Assembly (NCBI RefSeq): GCF_029761935.1
Contig: NZ_CP121699.1
Location: forward strand, 2,480,001 to 2,544,000
Length of the DNA stretch: 64,000 nt
Source: Microbacterium testaceum
GTDB taxonomy: Bacteria; Actinomycetota; Actinomycetes; Actinomycetales; Microbacteriaceae
Direction of reading: 5' to 3'
Below, piece after piece: positions 27,370-35,283 of this stretch. The stretch's first letter is position 1. Every line of letters starts with the position of its first letter. Position numbers and translations under genes: made by a program. A model generated the notes under the pieces. It worked only from the letters and a program-made list of their open reading frames with translations. It was not told the DNA's origin and did not search any database.

Positions 27370-29340
27370 ATGGCGTCCACACCCCGCACCCCGCGACGCG
27401 GGCTGCCGCGCACCCCCGGTGGGGAGCCCTGGCCGCCCGCGGCCTCGGACGCGCCCGCAGGCGGCGACGGGGCCGAGGGCACGGATGCGGGTCCGCGCGA
27501 CGGATCCGCCCCCGAGGCGCCCGTGGGTGCGCATCCGGTGCAGCCGTCCGAAGCCCCTGCCTCTGCGCCGGCCACTCCTGCCTCGCCCGAGGCCGAGGCG
27601 TCGCCCGCTCCCGGGTCGCCGGCGGCCGAGGCGCCAACCGCACCTGAGCCGGCCGCGGCGGATACTCCGGCGGGCAGTGTGCGCCGCGGGCTGCCGCGCG
27701 AGCCCGGCGGGGAGCCATGGCCGCCGGCATCCGCCGTTCCGCCCATCGCAGCACATCCTGGTGCCGCATCAGCATCGGAGAAGCGCGCCGGGACAGGATC
27801 GACCGACACCGCACGCCCGATCCCGGTGAGTGGATCCGATTCGAGCGCGGATGCCGGCAACCCGGCGCCCGCGATGGCGAGCGGATCCGGCCCCGAGGCC
27901 CGGAATGCCCACGCGTCCGCTCCTGGGTCGGATGCCGCGACCCCGGTGGGCGAGGAGTCGACCGGCGTGCGTCGGGGACTCCCGCGCGAGCCCGGCGGAG
28001 CGCCCTGGCCGCAGGCATCCGCCGTTCCGCCCCCCTCCGCGCAGCCCGCCGCTGCCGAAGAGAAGAATCGCGCCGGAATCGAAGACGTCGAGCCCGCTCG
28101 TGCGATGTCGGTGAGCGCACCCGATTCCGGAGCGGATGCCGAGACACCGGCGCCCGCGACGGTGAACGGAACCGACTCCGGCGTGCAAGCCGGGACGGCG
28201 GCGCGTTCCGGCGAGACGGTGGCGGCGTCCGCCGCTTCGATCGACGCCCACGAGGTGAGCCCCGCCGCGTCGGCGACGGACGCCGTGGCATCCCCGCGCC
28301 CGCCCCTCACCGTTCCGCGAACGGTGTGGCCGGGAGCCGCGGCCCGCAACCGCGCGACGCCGCCCGCCCTCGCGCAGAAGCGTCCGACCGCCCCGCCGCG
28401 TGCCGAGGCGCAGACGCGGCTCGCCGACTTCTCACCCGTGCAGCTGCTCGGCTCGACCGCGGTGCTCGGTGTCTTCGCGCTGGCTCTCGTCGGCATCGCC
28501 GTGCTGATCGCGCGCTTCGTGCTCGCGATCGGGCCCGGGCGGGAGTTCCTCGCGGCATTCCCCGGCGAGTACCACCTGCCCGCGTCGGCGCCCGTGGGTC
28601 TTCCGGCCTGGCTGAACTGGTCGCACTTCCTCAACAGCTTCTTCCTGCTGCTGATCATCCGCACCGGGTGGCAGGTGCGGCGCGAGAAGCGACCGGCGGC
28701 GTTCTGGTCGCCGCGGAACAACAAGAAGCGGCGGATCAGCCTGGCGCTGTGGTTCCACCAGGCGCTCGACATCCTGTGGATCGCCAATGGCGTGGTCTTC
28801 GTCGTGCTGCTGTTCGTGACGGGGCAGTGGATGCGGATCGTGCCGACGTCGTGGGAGGTCTTCCCCAACGCGCTGTCGGCCGCCCTGCAGTACGCCTCTC
28901 TCGACTGGCCGACCGAGAACGGGTGGGTGAACTACAACAGCCTGCAGCAGTTGTCGTACTTCGCGATCACCTTCGTCGCCGCGCCCCTCGCGATCATCAG
29001 CGGTGTGCGCCTGTCGGGGGTGTGGCCCAAGGACGCCGAGCGGCTCAATAAGCTGTACCCGGCCGAGTGGGCGCGCAAGGTGCACTTCCCCACGATGCTC
29101 TTCTTCGTCGCGTTCATCGTCGTGCACGTCGCGCTCGTGCTGGCCACCGGGGCGCTGCGCAACCTCAACCACATGTACGCCGCGCGCGGATCGGAGGACC
29201 CCACCGCGTACACGAGCGACCCGACCGGATTGCTGATCTTCGCCGCCTCGCTCGTCGTGATGGCCGCGGCCTGGGTGGCGGCGCGGCCGGCGGTGCTCGT
29301 GCCGATCGCGCGCCTGTTCGGCGAGGTCAAGCAGCGCTGA
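27370..29340 (+). CDS. Cytochrome b/b6-domain membrane protein with N-terminal 96-aa repeats
   Basis: 656 aa, beginning directly after the etfA stop. Residues 1-350 are Pro/Ala-rich and look disordered. RRGLPR-PGG-PWP recurs at residues 9, 105 and 201, exactly 96 apart. Six membrane helices follow at about 357, 414, 461, 528, 573 and 621, with possible haem-ligand histidines in NWSHFLN, WFHQALD and IVVHVAL, as in cytochrome b561/formate-dehydrogenase gamma proteins. It may pass electrons from ETF to quinone; this is inferred only from the gene order. No signal peptide. Confidence 0.8.
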   Translation: MASTPRTPRRGLPRTPGGEPWPPAASDAPAGGDGAEGTDAGPRDGSAPEAPVGAHPVQPSEAPASAPATPASPEAEASPAPGSPAAEAPTAPEPAAADTPAGSVRRGLPREPGGEPWPPASAVPPIAAHPGAASASEKRAGTGSTDTARPIPVSGSDSSADAGNPAPAMASGSGPEARNAHASAPGSDAATPVGEESTGVRRGLPREPGGAPWPQASAVPPPSAQPAAAEEKNRAGIEDVEPARAMSVSAPDSGADAETPAPATVNGTDSGVQAGTAARSGETVAASAASIDAHEVSPAASATDAVASPRPPLTVPRTVWPGAAARNRATPPALAQKRPTAPPRAEAQTRLADFSPVQLLGSTAVLGVFALALVGIAVLIARFVLAIGPGREFLAAFPGEYHLPASAPVGLPAWLNWSHFLNSFFLLLIIRTGWQVRREKRPAAFWSPRNNKKRRISLALWFHQALDILWIANGVVFVVLLFVTGQWMRIVPTSWEVFPNALSAALQYASLDWPTENGWVNYNSLQQLSYFAITFVAAPLAIISGVRLSGVWPKDAERLNKLYPAEWARKVHFPTMLFFVAFIVVHVALVLATGALRNLNHMYAARGSEDPTAYTSDPTGLLIFAASLVVMAAAWVAARPAVLVPIARLFGEVKQR

Positions 29341-29374
29341 GGCCGTCGCGGGTCGAGACCGCAGGGCCGCCGCG

Positions 29375-29929
29375 TCAGACGCGTCCGCGCGCCCGCAACC
29401 CCGCGGCGATGAGGTCCAGCCCCGAGGCGAAGTCGTCGTCGGCGAGTCCGCCCGCCGCGCCCGCGCGAGCCCCTGCGCTGTCGTACTGCAGGCGCTGCTG
29501 CTCGTGCCATACGAAGCCGAGTACGTAGTGCAGCACCGTGGTGGCGACCCGTCGGGCGGTCTCGTCGTCGAAGCCCTCGGCGGTCACGGTCGCCGCGAGT
29601 CGGTCGTGCGGCAGCGATGACCCCAGTCCCATGGCCAACGTGCTCGAGACCACTTCGGCGCCGTCGCGGTAGGCCAGGAGGGCCTCGCGCAGGGCGCGGG
29701 CCTCTGCCACGAGGTCGACGGAGGGGCCGGATGCCATGCGCCCGACGATCCGGTCGGACAGTTCCGCGAGCAGGGACTGCTTGTTCGGGAAGTGCCAGTA
29801 GAGGGCGCTCGCCTGCACATCGAGGGCGGTCGCGAGACGTCTCATCGTGAGGTCGGGCAGGCCGTGGTCGTCGAGGATCTGCAGCGCGGTGCGCGCGACG
29901 TCGTCAGCCGTATGCCCTCGGGGTGCCAT
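29375..29929 (-). CDS. bioQ: TetR-family regulator, BioQ-like
   Basis: 184 aa repressor, divergent from bioYMN with 53 bp between. The helix-turn-helix is LTMRRLATALDVQASALYWHF and the C-terminal half is the TetR_C type. Two TGAAC-N3-GTTCA sites lie in the gap; the known BioQ box in corynebacteria is TGAAC-N3-GTTAC, so biotin-dependent control of the transporter is very likely. A TATACT box ends 7 bp before the ATG, so the message is probably leaderless. Confidence 0.82.
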   Translation of the reverse strand: MAPRGHTADDVARTALQILDDHGLPDLTMRRLATALDVQASALYWHFPNKQSLLAELSDRIVGRMASGPSVDLVAEARALREALLAYRDGAEVVSSTLAMGLGSSLPHDRLAATVTAEGFDDETARRVATTVLHYVLGFVWHEQQRLQYDSAGARAGAAGGLADDDFASGLDLIAAGLRARGRV

Positions 29930-29936
29930 GCGAATG

Positions 29937-29970
29937 AGTATAGTGAACGCCGTTCAGTGAACACCGTTCA
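29937..29970. promoter_or_regulatory. Tandem BioQ-type operators and overlapping divergent -10 boxes
   Basis: TGAACGCCGTTCA (29944-29956) and TGAACACCGTTCA (29958-29970) are both 5-3-5 inverted repeats, 14 bp apart centre to centre. TATAGT (29939-29944) reads toward bioY and TATACT (29942-29937, minus strand) toward bioQ. Bound repressor would cover both start sites. Confidence 0.75.
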
Positions 29971-29982
29971 GGAAGGTCCCTC

Positions 29983-30585
29983 ATGACTCGCACCCTCGAC
30001 GCCACCGACCTCGCCCGCGTCGCCGTCTTCGCCGCGCTCATCGCCGTGCTGGGGCTGCCCGGTAGCTTCCCGGTCTTCGGGGGCGTGCCGATCACGGCGC
30101 AGACGCTGGGCGTGATGCTCGCAGGGGCCGTGCTCGGGCCGTGGCTCGGCGCGCTCTCGGTCACCGTGCTGCTCGCGCTCGTCGCCGTGGGCCTGCCACT
30201 GCTCGCGGGCGGCCGCGGCGGGTTCGGCGTCTTTGTCGGGCCGACCGCAGGCTACGCGCTGGGATGGATCCTCGGCGCCGCTGTCATCGGTCTGATCGTG
30301 CACGCGGGCGGCCGCCGCCCGGTCGTCTGGCGCACGGCGCTGGCCATGATCACCGGGGGCGTGGTGGCGATCTACGCGATCGGCATCCCGGTTCAGAGTC
30401 TCGTGACGCGACTTCCGCTCGGCGAGACGGCCCTGTCGAGCCTCATCTTCGTTCCGGGTGACCTGCTGAAGGCCGCCATCGCGACCCTCGTCGTGATCAC
30501 GCTGGTGCGCGCCTACCCGCGCGGGTTCCGCCGAACGTGGCGTGACGTCTCGCTCGAGCGGGATCGGGTCGGCGTCGCGGCGTGA
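29983..30585 (+). CDS. bioY: Biotin transporter substrate-binding component BioY
   Basis: S-component of an ECF-type biotin importer, 200 aa, six hydrophobic segments. Family marks are ARVAVFAALIAVLGLPGSFPVFGGVPITAQTLGVMLAGAVLG and, later, GRGGFGVFVGPTAGYALGWI, followed by the helix VPGDLLKAAIATLV. Preceded by GGAAGG and two BioQ-type operators. It is followed, with a 4-nt overlap, by the ATPase. Confidence 0.94.
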   Translation: MTRTLDATDLARVAVFAALIAVLGLPGSFPVFGGVPITAQTLGVMLAGAVLGPWLGALSVTVLLALVAVGLPLLAGGRGGFGVFVGPTAGYALGWILGAAVIGLIVHAGGRRPVVWRTALAMITGGVVAIYAIGIPVQSLVTRLPLGETALSSLIFVPGDLLKAAIATLVVITLVRAYPRGFRRTWRDVSLERDRVGVAA

Positions 30586-31268
30586 GCGTGATCCGCTGCG
30601 AGCGGCTGGACGTCCGCCTCGGCGGACGCCAGGTGCTGCGCGACGTGTCGCTCGACCTGTCGGCGCGCACGATCGCCTTGATCGGTGACAACGGCTCGGG
30701 CAAGTCGACGCTCGCTCGCCTGTTCGCCGGACTCGCGCGGCGCACGGAGGGAGACCTGCGCGTGCTGGGGTGCGACCCCGACCGAGAACCCGCGGCGCTG
30801 CGCTCGAAGGTCGCGCTGGTGCTCAGCAATCCCGACGCGCAGATCATGATGCCCACCGTCGCCGAAGACGTCGCGCTGTCGTTGCGCTCGGACCGTCTCC
30901 CGCGGGCCGAGCGCGATGCCCGCGTCGCCGCCGCTCTCGGCCGATTCGGGCTCGACGGGCTCGGCGATCGCCCCGCGCACGACCTGTCGGGCGGCCAGAA
31001 GCAACTGCTCGCCCTCTGCGGCGTCTTCGTGCGCGAGCCCGCCCTGGTGATCGCCGACGAGCCGACCGCGTTCCTCGACGGGCGCAATGCGCGTCGCGTG
31101 GCCGATCACCTGCTCGCCGACTCCGGTCACGCGCTCGTGCTCGTCACGCACGACCTCGCCCTTGCCCGACGCTGCGAGAGCGCGGTGCTGATGGCGGACG
31201 GCCGGGTCTCGGCATCCGGAGCCTCTTCCGAGGTCGTGGACGCCTATGAGGAAGCGTTGGCGTGCTGA
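30582..31268 (+). CDS. bioM: Biotin ECF transporter ATPase BioM
   Basis: Energy-coupling ATPase, 228 aa, GTG start overlapping bioY. Walker A GDNGSGKST, Q-loop VLSNPDAQI, signature LSGGQKQLLALC, Walker B LVIADEPTAFLD and LVTHDLALA are all intact. The NPDxQ form of the Q-loop is typical of ECF ATPases. It works with BioN and BioY at the membrane. Confidence 0.94.
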   Translation: MSVIRCERLDVRLGGRQVLRDVSLDLSARTIALIGDNGSGKSTLARLFAGLARRTEGDLRVLGCDPDREPAALRSKVALVLSNPDAQIMMPTVAEDVALSLRSDRLPRAERDARVAAALGRFGLDGLGDRPAHDLSGGQKQLLALCGVFVREPALVIADEPTAFLDGRNARRVADHLLADSGHALVLVTHDLALARRCESAVLMADGRVSASGASSEVVDAYEEALAC

Positions 31269-31867
31269 GTCTGTACGTTCCGGCGACCGGATGGCTGCAC
31301 CGGATGCCGGCGGGTCCGAAGCTCGCGATGCTCGCGGTGGTCGCGGTGGCGGTGGCGGCGCTGCCGTCGACCTGGGTAACCGCGCTCGTGCTGCTGGTGC
31401 CGGTCGTGCTGTATGCCGGGAGCGGTATGGGGGTCGGACGGGGCCTCGGCGTTCTGGCGGAGGCGACGTGGGGGCTGCGGTGGGTCATCGTCGTCACCGC
31501 CGCTGGCCAGCTGCTCTTCCTCGGCCGTGAGCCCGCGGTGGCGAACACGAGCCGCGTGGTGGCGGCGCTGCTGATCGCGGGCCTCGTGCCGGTGAGCACA
31601 CCGGTCTCGGCGCTGCTCGACGCGCTCGAACGCGGGCTCTCCCCGCTCGCACGGTTCGGCGTCGACCCCGGCCGCGCGGCGCTGTTGCTCACGCTGACGA
31701 TCACCACGATCCCCGTTCTCGCGCGGCTCGCGTCCGAGGTGCGCGATGCCCAGCGGGCGCGTGGGCTGCGCCCGTCGCTGCTGCGGGGAGCGTTGCCGCT
31801 GCTGGTGTCGGCTCTTCGTCACGCCGACGACCTCGGCGAGGGTCTCGCCGCTCGCGGCATCCGCTGA
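31262..31867 (+). CDS. bioN: Biotin ECF transporter T component BioN
   Basis: Transmembrane T component, 201 aa, with a GTG start 7 nt inside bioM. It has four to five hydrophobic segments. The coupling helices appear as LASEVRDAQRARGLRP and LRHADDLGEGLAARGIR, carrying the two Ala-Arg-Gly signatures that contact the ATPase. Last gene of the bioYMN operon. Confidence 0.93.
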   Translation: MLSLYVPATGWLHRMPAGPKLAMLAVVAVAVAALPSTWVTALVLLVPVVLYAGSGMGVGRGLGVLAEATWGLRWVIVVTAAGQLLFLGREPAVANTSRVVAALLIAGLVPVSTPVSALLDALERGLSPLARFGVDPGRAALLLTLTITTIPVLARLASEVRDAQRARGLRPSLLRGALPLLVSALRHADDLGEGLAARGIR

Positions 31868-31897
31868 CCGCCCCCCCAGACCGCTCGCGGCGCGAGC

Positions 31898-31972
31898 ATG
31901 TCCCACTTTCGGCTGCGTCGAAGGGCTCCAGCCAGCCAGAATCGGGACACGGTCTGCGCATTTCGGGACATG
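31898..31972. repeat. Dispersed repeat, CATGTCCC family, copy 2 (reverse orientation)
   Basis: 75 bp starting CATGTCCCACTTTCGG, with internal AATCGGGACACG, and ending GCGCATTTCGGGACATG. Reverse complemented, it aligns with 13875-13950. Located between bioN and the converging F420 ligase gene. Confidence 0.65.
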
Positions 31973-32039
31973 GTTCCGTCCGCCCGGCCCGCGATGGCGA
32001 GGCGCCAGGCAGTCTGACGCGCGACGGCAGCCCGCGCGC

Positions 32040-32816
32040 TCAGCCCGCGGCGGCCCGCCCCGCGGCGAAGCCCTCGGCGTACGCCTCGTCGGCGCCCTGG
32101 CGGAACATGTCGCGCGCGGGGTCGCGCACGATCGAGCGGGCGCCGGGCAGGTCGAGGTCGCCCACGAGGTCGGCGCGTCCGCGCACGATCGCGACCGGTC
32201 GGCGCGCGGCCTTGCCCTTGACGAGGTCGGTGGCGGCGGCGATCTCGTCGGCGACGCAGGGCAGGGTCACCACGAGGGGGCGGCCCTCGGCATCCGTCGT
32301 CCCGCGGAGGTCTTCGAACACGTGGATGCCGCCGGCTCCGATCGCGTGATCGGTCTGGCCTTCGCGCCACGCGCGCCCGAGCGTGTCGGTGACGATCACG
32401 CCCACGTGCGCTCCGGTCGCGGCCCGTAGCCCCGTGGCGAGGGCGCGGGCCGAGGCGTCGGGGTCGACCGGCAGCAGCAGCACGGTGCCTTCGGGGGTGT
32501 TGCTCGCGTCGACCCCGGCGGCGGCCGAGACGATGCCGAGCGGGTTCTCGACGATCCGCGTGACGTGCCCGGTGGGGGAGGTGCGGGATGCCACGAGACG
32601 CACGGTCTCGCGCGTGATGGCGTCTTCGCGGTCGTCGGCGCGGATGATGCGTCCCTCGGCCTTCGAGACGACCTTGCTGGTGACCACGACGATGTCGCCG
32701 TCGCGCAGGGCGCCGTCGTCGTCCGCGCGGGCAGAGACGGCATCCACGATCACCCGGACGAGGTCATCGCCCGGAGTGATCTCGCGGATGCCGTCGAGGG
32801 CCCAGATCTGCAGCAC
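32040..32816 (-). CDS. cofE: Coenzyme F420-0:L-glutamate ligase
   Basis: Adds glutamate to F420-0 with GTP, maturing the deazaflavin cofactor. 258 aa. A GTG at 32816, one base after the stop of the upstream GNAT gene, is chosen as start. Family segments are [62 protein letters not shown] and [16 protein letters not shown]. No other F420 gene is in the window, so cofactor use is supported by this gene alone. The long frame upstream is a shadow. Confidence 0.92.
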   Translation of the reverse strand: MLQIWALDGIREITPGDDLVRVIVDAVSARADDDGALRDGDIVVVTSKVVSKAEGRIIRADDREDAITRETVRLVASRTSPTGHVTRIVENPLGIVSAAAGVDASNTPEGTVLLLPVDPDASARALATGLRAATGAHVGVIVTDTLGRAWREGQTDHAIGAGGIHVFEDLRGTTDAEGRPLVVTLPCVADEIAAATDLVKGKAARRPVAIVRGRADLVGDLDLPGARSIVRDPARDMFRQGADEAYAEGFAAGRAAAG

Positions 32817-32817
32817 G

Positions 32818-33324
32818 TCAGCGGACGAAGCGCACCTCGGTGAGCTCCTCACCGAGGAAGGGTTCGGTGTGCGAGGCACCGTCGAGGGCGAAACCGTTGC
32901 GCTGGTAGAACCGGTGCGCGCGCGGGTTGTCGTCGGCGACCCACAGGTACGCGCCCTCGCCGCCGTCGATCGCGGCATCGAACAGCTGCTGGCCGATGCC
33001 GGTGCCGTGGTACGCGTCGAGCAGGTAGATGAAGTACAGCTCGCGCTCGCGGGGAGCGTCGTCGTCGCGGGCCGGACCCGAGCCGACGAAGCCGACGATC
33101 TCACCGTCGACGAGGGCCGCGTGCATGCGATAATCCTCGCCTTGGGCGGCCCAGTGGGTCCAGAGCTCGGCCATGCGACGAGGCGAGACGGCCTCGAGGG
33201 CGGCTTTGCTGATCAGGTGGTCGTAGGTCTCGTGCCAGCAGGTGGCGTGCACGCGACCGAGGGCCTCGGCATCCACATCTCTTACCGGACGGACGACGAT
33301 GTCGGTTCGGGCTTCCGCAGTCAT
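32818..33324 (-). CDS. GNAT-family N-acetyltransferase
   Basis: 168 aa acetyltransferase of unknown substrate. Features are [24 protein letters not shown] at the start, the acetyl-CoA loop [15 protein letters not shown], and [21 protein letters not shown], as in RimI-like proteins. Ends one base before cofE, so the two are probably co-transcribed; no functional link is evident. Confidence 0.92.
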   Translation of the reverse strand: MTAEARTDIVVRPVRDVDAEALGRVHATCWHETYDHLISKAALEAVSPRRMAELWTHWAAQGEDYRMHAALVDGEIVGFVGSGPARDDDAPRERELYFIYLLDAYHGTGIGQQLFDAAIDGGEGAYLWVADDNPRAHRFYQRNGFALDGASHTEPFLGEELTEVRFVR

Positions 33325-33466
33325 GGCGCGACTCTACGCGGGGCGTCGGCGCGGGTGAAATCGGGGCGGATCGGCCATCGGATGCGCTATGCGCCGCCGG
33401 GCCGGAGTTGTCGATGACGCACAACGACATCGCCGTTCCGTGGTCGAATCGCTACGCTCGCCCCTC

Positions 33467-34027
33467 GTGAACGTCCTCTGGCGCACCCTGCTGGTGCTCG
33501 CTCGTGCCCGCCGTCGCCTTCGTCGTGAAGGCCCCCTCGACCCCAACACCGTCGCGCGGATGTCCATCCGGGTGCTGCCCACCGACATCGACCTGCTGCG
33601 GCACATGAACAACGGCCGCTACCTGTCGCTCTTCGACCTCGGGCGCTGGGACCTGCTGACCCGCACGGGGCTCCTCGCGGCGATGACGAAGCAGGGCTGG
33701 TACGCGGTGGTCGCCGCCGAGACGATCACGTTCCGCCGCTCCCTCGAGCTGGGGCAGCGCTTCGAGCTCGAGACGCGGCTGATCGGCCACGACGACCGGG
33801 CGGTGTACCTCGAGCACCGCGCGCTGGTGAACGGCGAGATCTTCGCGCGCGCGATGATCCGCGCGCGCATCCTCCGTCGCACGGGCGGCACGGTCCCGCA
33901 CGACGAGCTGTTCGCCGCGGTCGGGCGTCCCGAGGGCCTGCCCGACATCGAGCCGTGGGTGCACGACTGGGCGGCGGGCTCGGCCCTCCCGTCGACGAAG
34001 CGCCCGGCGCCCAGCGTCTGGGAGTGA
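33467..34027 (+). CDS. Acyl-CoA thioesterase (hotdog fold, Them6-like)
   Basis: 186 aa, taken from a GTG at 33467. The open frame begins earlier, but residues before this look non-coding. The hotdog helix and active-site Asp lie in LLRHMNNGRYLSLFDLGRWDL, preceded by VLPTDIDL; YAVVAAETITFRRSLELGQ and IARAMIRARIL follow. It resembles 4-hydroxybenzoyl-CoA thioesterase/Them6 relatives. An N-terminal hydrophobic stretch (MNVLWRTLLVLARARRRL) may peg it to the membrane. Confidence 0.85.
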   Translation: MNVLWRTLLVLARARRRLRREGPLDPNTVARMSIRVLPTDIDLLRHMNNGRYLSLFDLGRWDLLTRTGLLAAMTKQGWYAVVAAETITFRRSLELGQRFELETRLIGHDDRAVYLEHRALVNGEIFARAMIRARILRRTGGTVPHDELFAAVGRPEGLPDIEPWVHDWAAGSALPSTKRPAPSVWE

Positions 34028-34040
34028 CGCGGGCTCGCCA

Positions 34041-35018
34041 TCACATGCCGAAGCGGGCGTCGAGCCAGGCCACCTGCTTCATCCAGTGGCGGTGCCCGCC
34101 GCCCTCGTGGCCGTTGTAGGGGTACTCCTCGATGGCCGCATCGTCCGACGCGAGGGCGTGGAACGCGGCGAAGACGCCCGACGGCAGCACGACGTCGTCC
34201 ATGAACGCCACCGAGAAGAACGCGGGCTGGGTGATGCGTCGGGCGAGGATCGCGCCGTCGACGTACGACAGGGTGCGCAGCACGCTCGCCGTGTCGTCGC
34301 GATGCACCGCGAGATAGCGCGTGATCTCGGTGAACGGTGCCGAGGGCGTGCGCGTGATGGCGTTGGGGAAGTCGCACAGGAAGGGCACGTCGGGCAGGAC
34401 CGCCGCGACCGCGTCGCCCGCGAGGGCCGCCGCGGCGATCGAGAGCCCGCCGCCCTGGCTGCCGCCGGTGACGGCGACCCGCGAGGGATCGACCCCGGGG
34501 AGCTCGCGCACCACGTCCACCAGGCGCACGGCGTCGGTGAACAGGCGGCGGTAGTAGTAGTCGTGCGGATCCCGGATGCCGCGCGTCATGACGCCGGGGA
34601 AAGCGGCCGCGGAGCCGTGCGGGTCGGGGGTGTCGCCGACGCTCCACGTCGATCCCTGGCCGCGGGTGTCCATGATGACGTGCACGTAGCCGGCGGTCGC
34701 CCAGTTCAGACGCTCTCCCGGCAGGCCGCGGCCGCCGCCGTAACCGATGTACTCGATGACGGCGGGCAGGAGCGCGTCGCCGTGCGGGCGCACGACCCAG
34801 CCGCGGATCTCGTCGCCGTCGAAGCCGGTGAAGGTGAGGTCGGAGACGCTCAGGGCGCGCACGGGGGCGTCGATCGGGGTCAGGGTGGCGGGCCGAGCCG
34901 CAGCGCGCGCCTCGGCGATCGTGGTCTCCCAGAACGCCTCGAGATCGGCCGGTGCCTCGAGGGCGGGCCGATAGGCCCGCAGAAGCTCGATCGACATGTC
35001 GGTGAAGGTGACGGCCAT
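34041..35018 (-). CDS. Acetyl xylan esterase / cephalosporin-C deacetylase (CE7)
   Basis: Cytoplasmic alpha/beta-hydrolase that removes acetyl groups from xylo-oligosaccharides, 325 aa. RGQGSTWSVGDTPDPHGS, the nucleophile GGSQGGGLS, PDVPFLCDFPNAI and the C-terminal His in GHEGGGHRHW are the CE7 marks. No signal peptide, so it acts on imported oligosaccharides. Divergent from the GH43-GH51 gene with lac-operator-like sites between them, suggesting joint control. GGAGGA precedes the ATG. Confidence 0.93.
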   Translation of the reverse strand: MAVTFTDMSIELLRAYRPALEAPADLEAFWETTIAEARAAARPATLTPIDAPVRALSVSDLTFTGFDGDEIRGWVVRPHGDALLPAVIEYIGYGGGRGLPGERLNWATAGYVHVIMDTRGQGSTWSVGDTPDPHGSAAAFPGVMTRGIRDPHDYYYRRLFTDAVRLVDVVRELPGVDPSRVAVTGGSQGGGLSIAAAALAGDAVAAVLPDVPFLCDFPNAITRTPSAPFTEITRYLAVHRDDTASVLRTLSYVDGAILARRITQPAFFSVAFMDDVVLPSGVFAAFHALASDDAAIEEYPYNGHEGGGHRHWMKQVAWLDARFGM

Positions 35019-35121
35019 GGTTCCTCCTGGTGTCCGGGGCGAACCGACAGTAGCAACGGGTGGCGTCGCCGGGGGCGGCGGCCCCCGCTCAGCGCGCGGG
35101 GATTCCGCGTCGACGGCAACA

Positions 35122-35139
35122 AATGTGAGGCTTCACATT
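35122..35139. promoter_or_regulatory. LacI-type operator, distal site
   Basis: AATGTGAGGCTTCACATT has perfect 7-bp inverted arms with a 4-bp spacer. Its half site TGTGA is that of lac-like operators. It lies 104 bp upstream of the esterase start and 88 bp (centre to centre) from the second site. Confidence 0.7.
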
Positions 35140-35175
35140 CTCGCCGCCTCTCCGGTTCAACGTTGCTATATATGC

Positions 35176-35204
35176 TTGACAGCATTCCCAGCCGCCTCCA
35201 ATAT
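35176..35204 (+). promoter_or_regulatory. Promoter of the GH43-GH51 gene
   Basis: Consensus -35 TTGACA at 35176-35181 and a weak -10 (CAATAT, 35199-35204) at 17-bp spacing. The expected start site falls at the left edge of the operator at 35213. Confidence 0.55.
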
Positions 35205-35212
35205 TGCGGATA

Positions 35213-35224
35213 GTGAGCGCTCAC
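35213..35224. promoter_or_regulatory. LacI-type operator, proximal site
   Basis: GTGAGCGCTCAC is a perfect 12-bp palindrome, identical to the core of the symmetrical lac operator. It sits where transcription should start, so binding would block initiation. No lacI-type gene is in this window. Confidence 0.75.
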
Positions 35225-35283
35225 ATTGAGATGCTCGCGTCGCGCCGGCCCCCGCCGGACACCCATCGTCGAGGAGGACGAGC

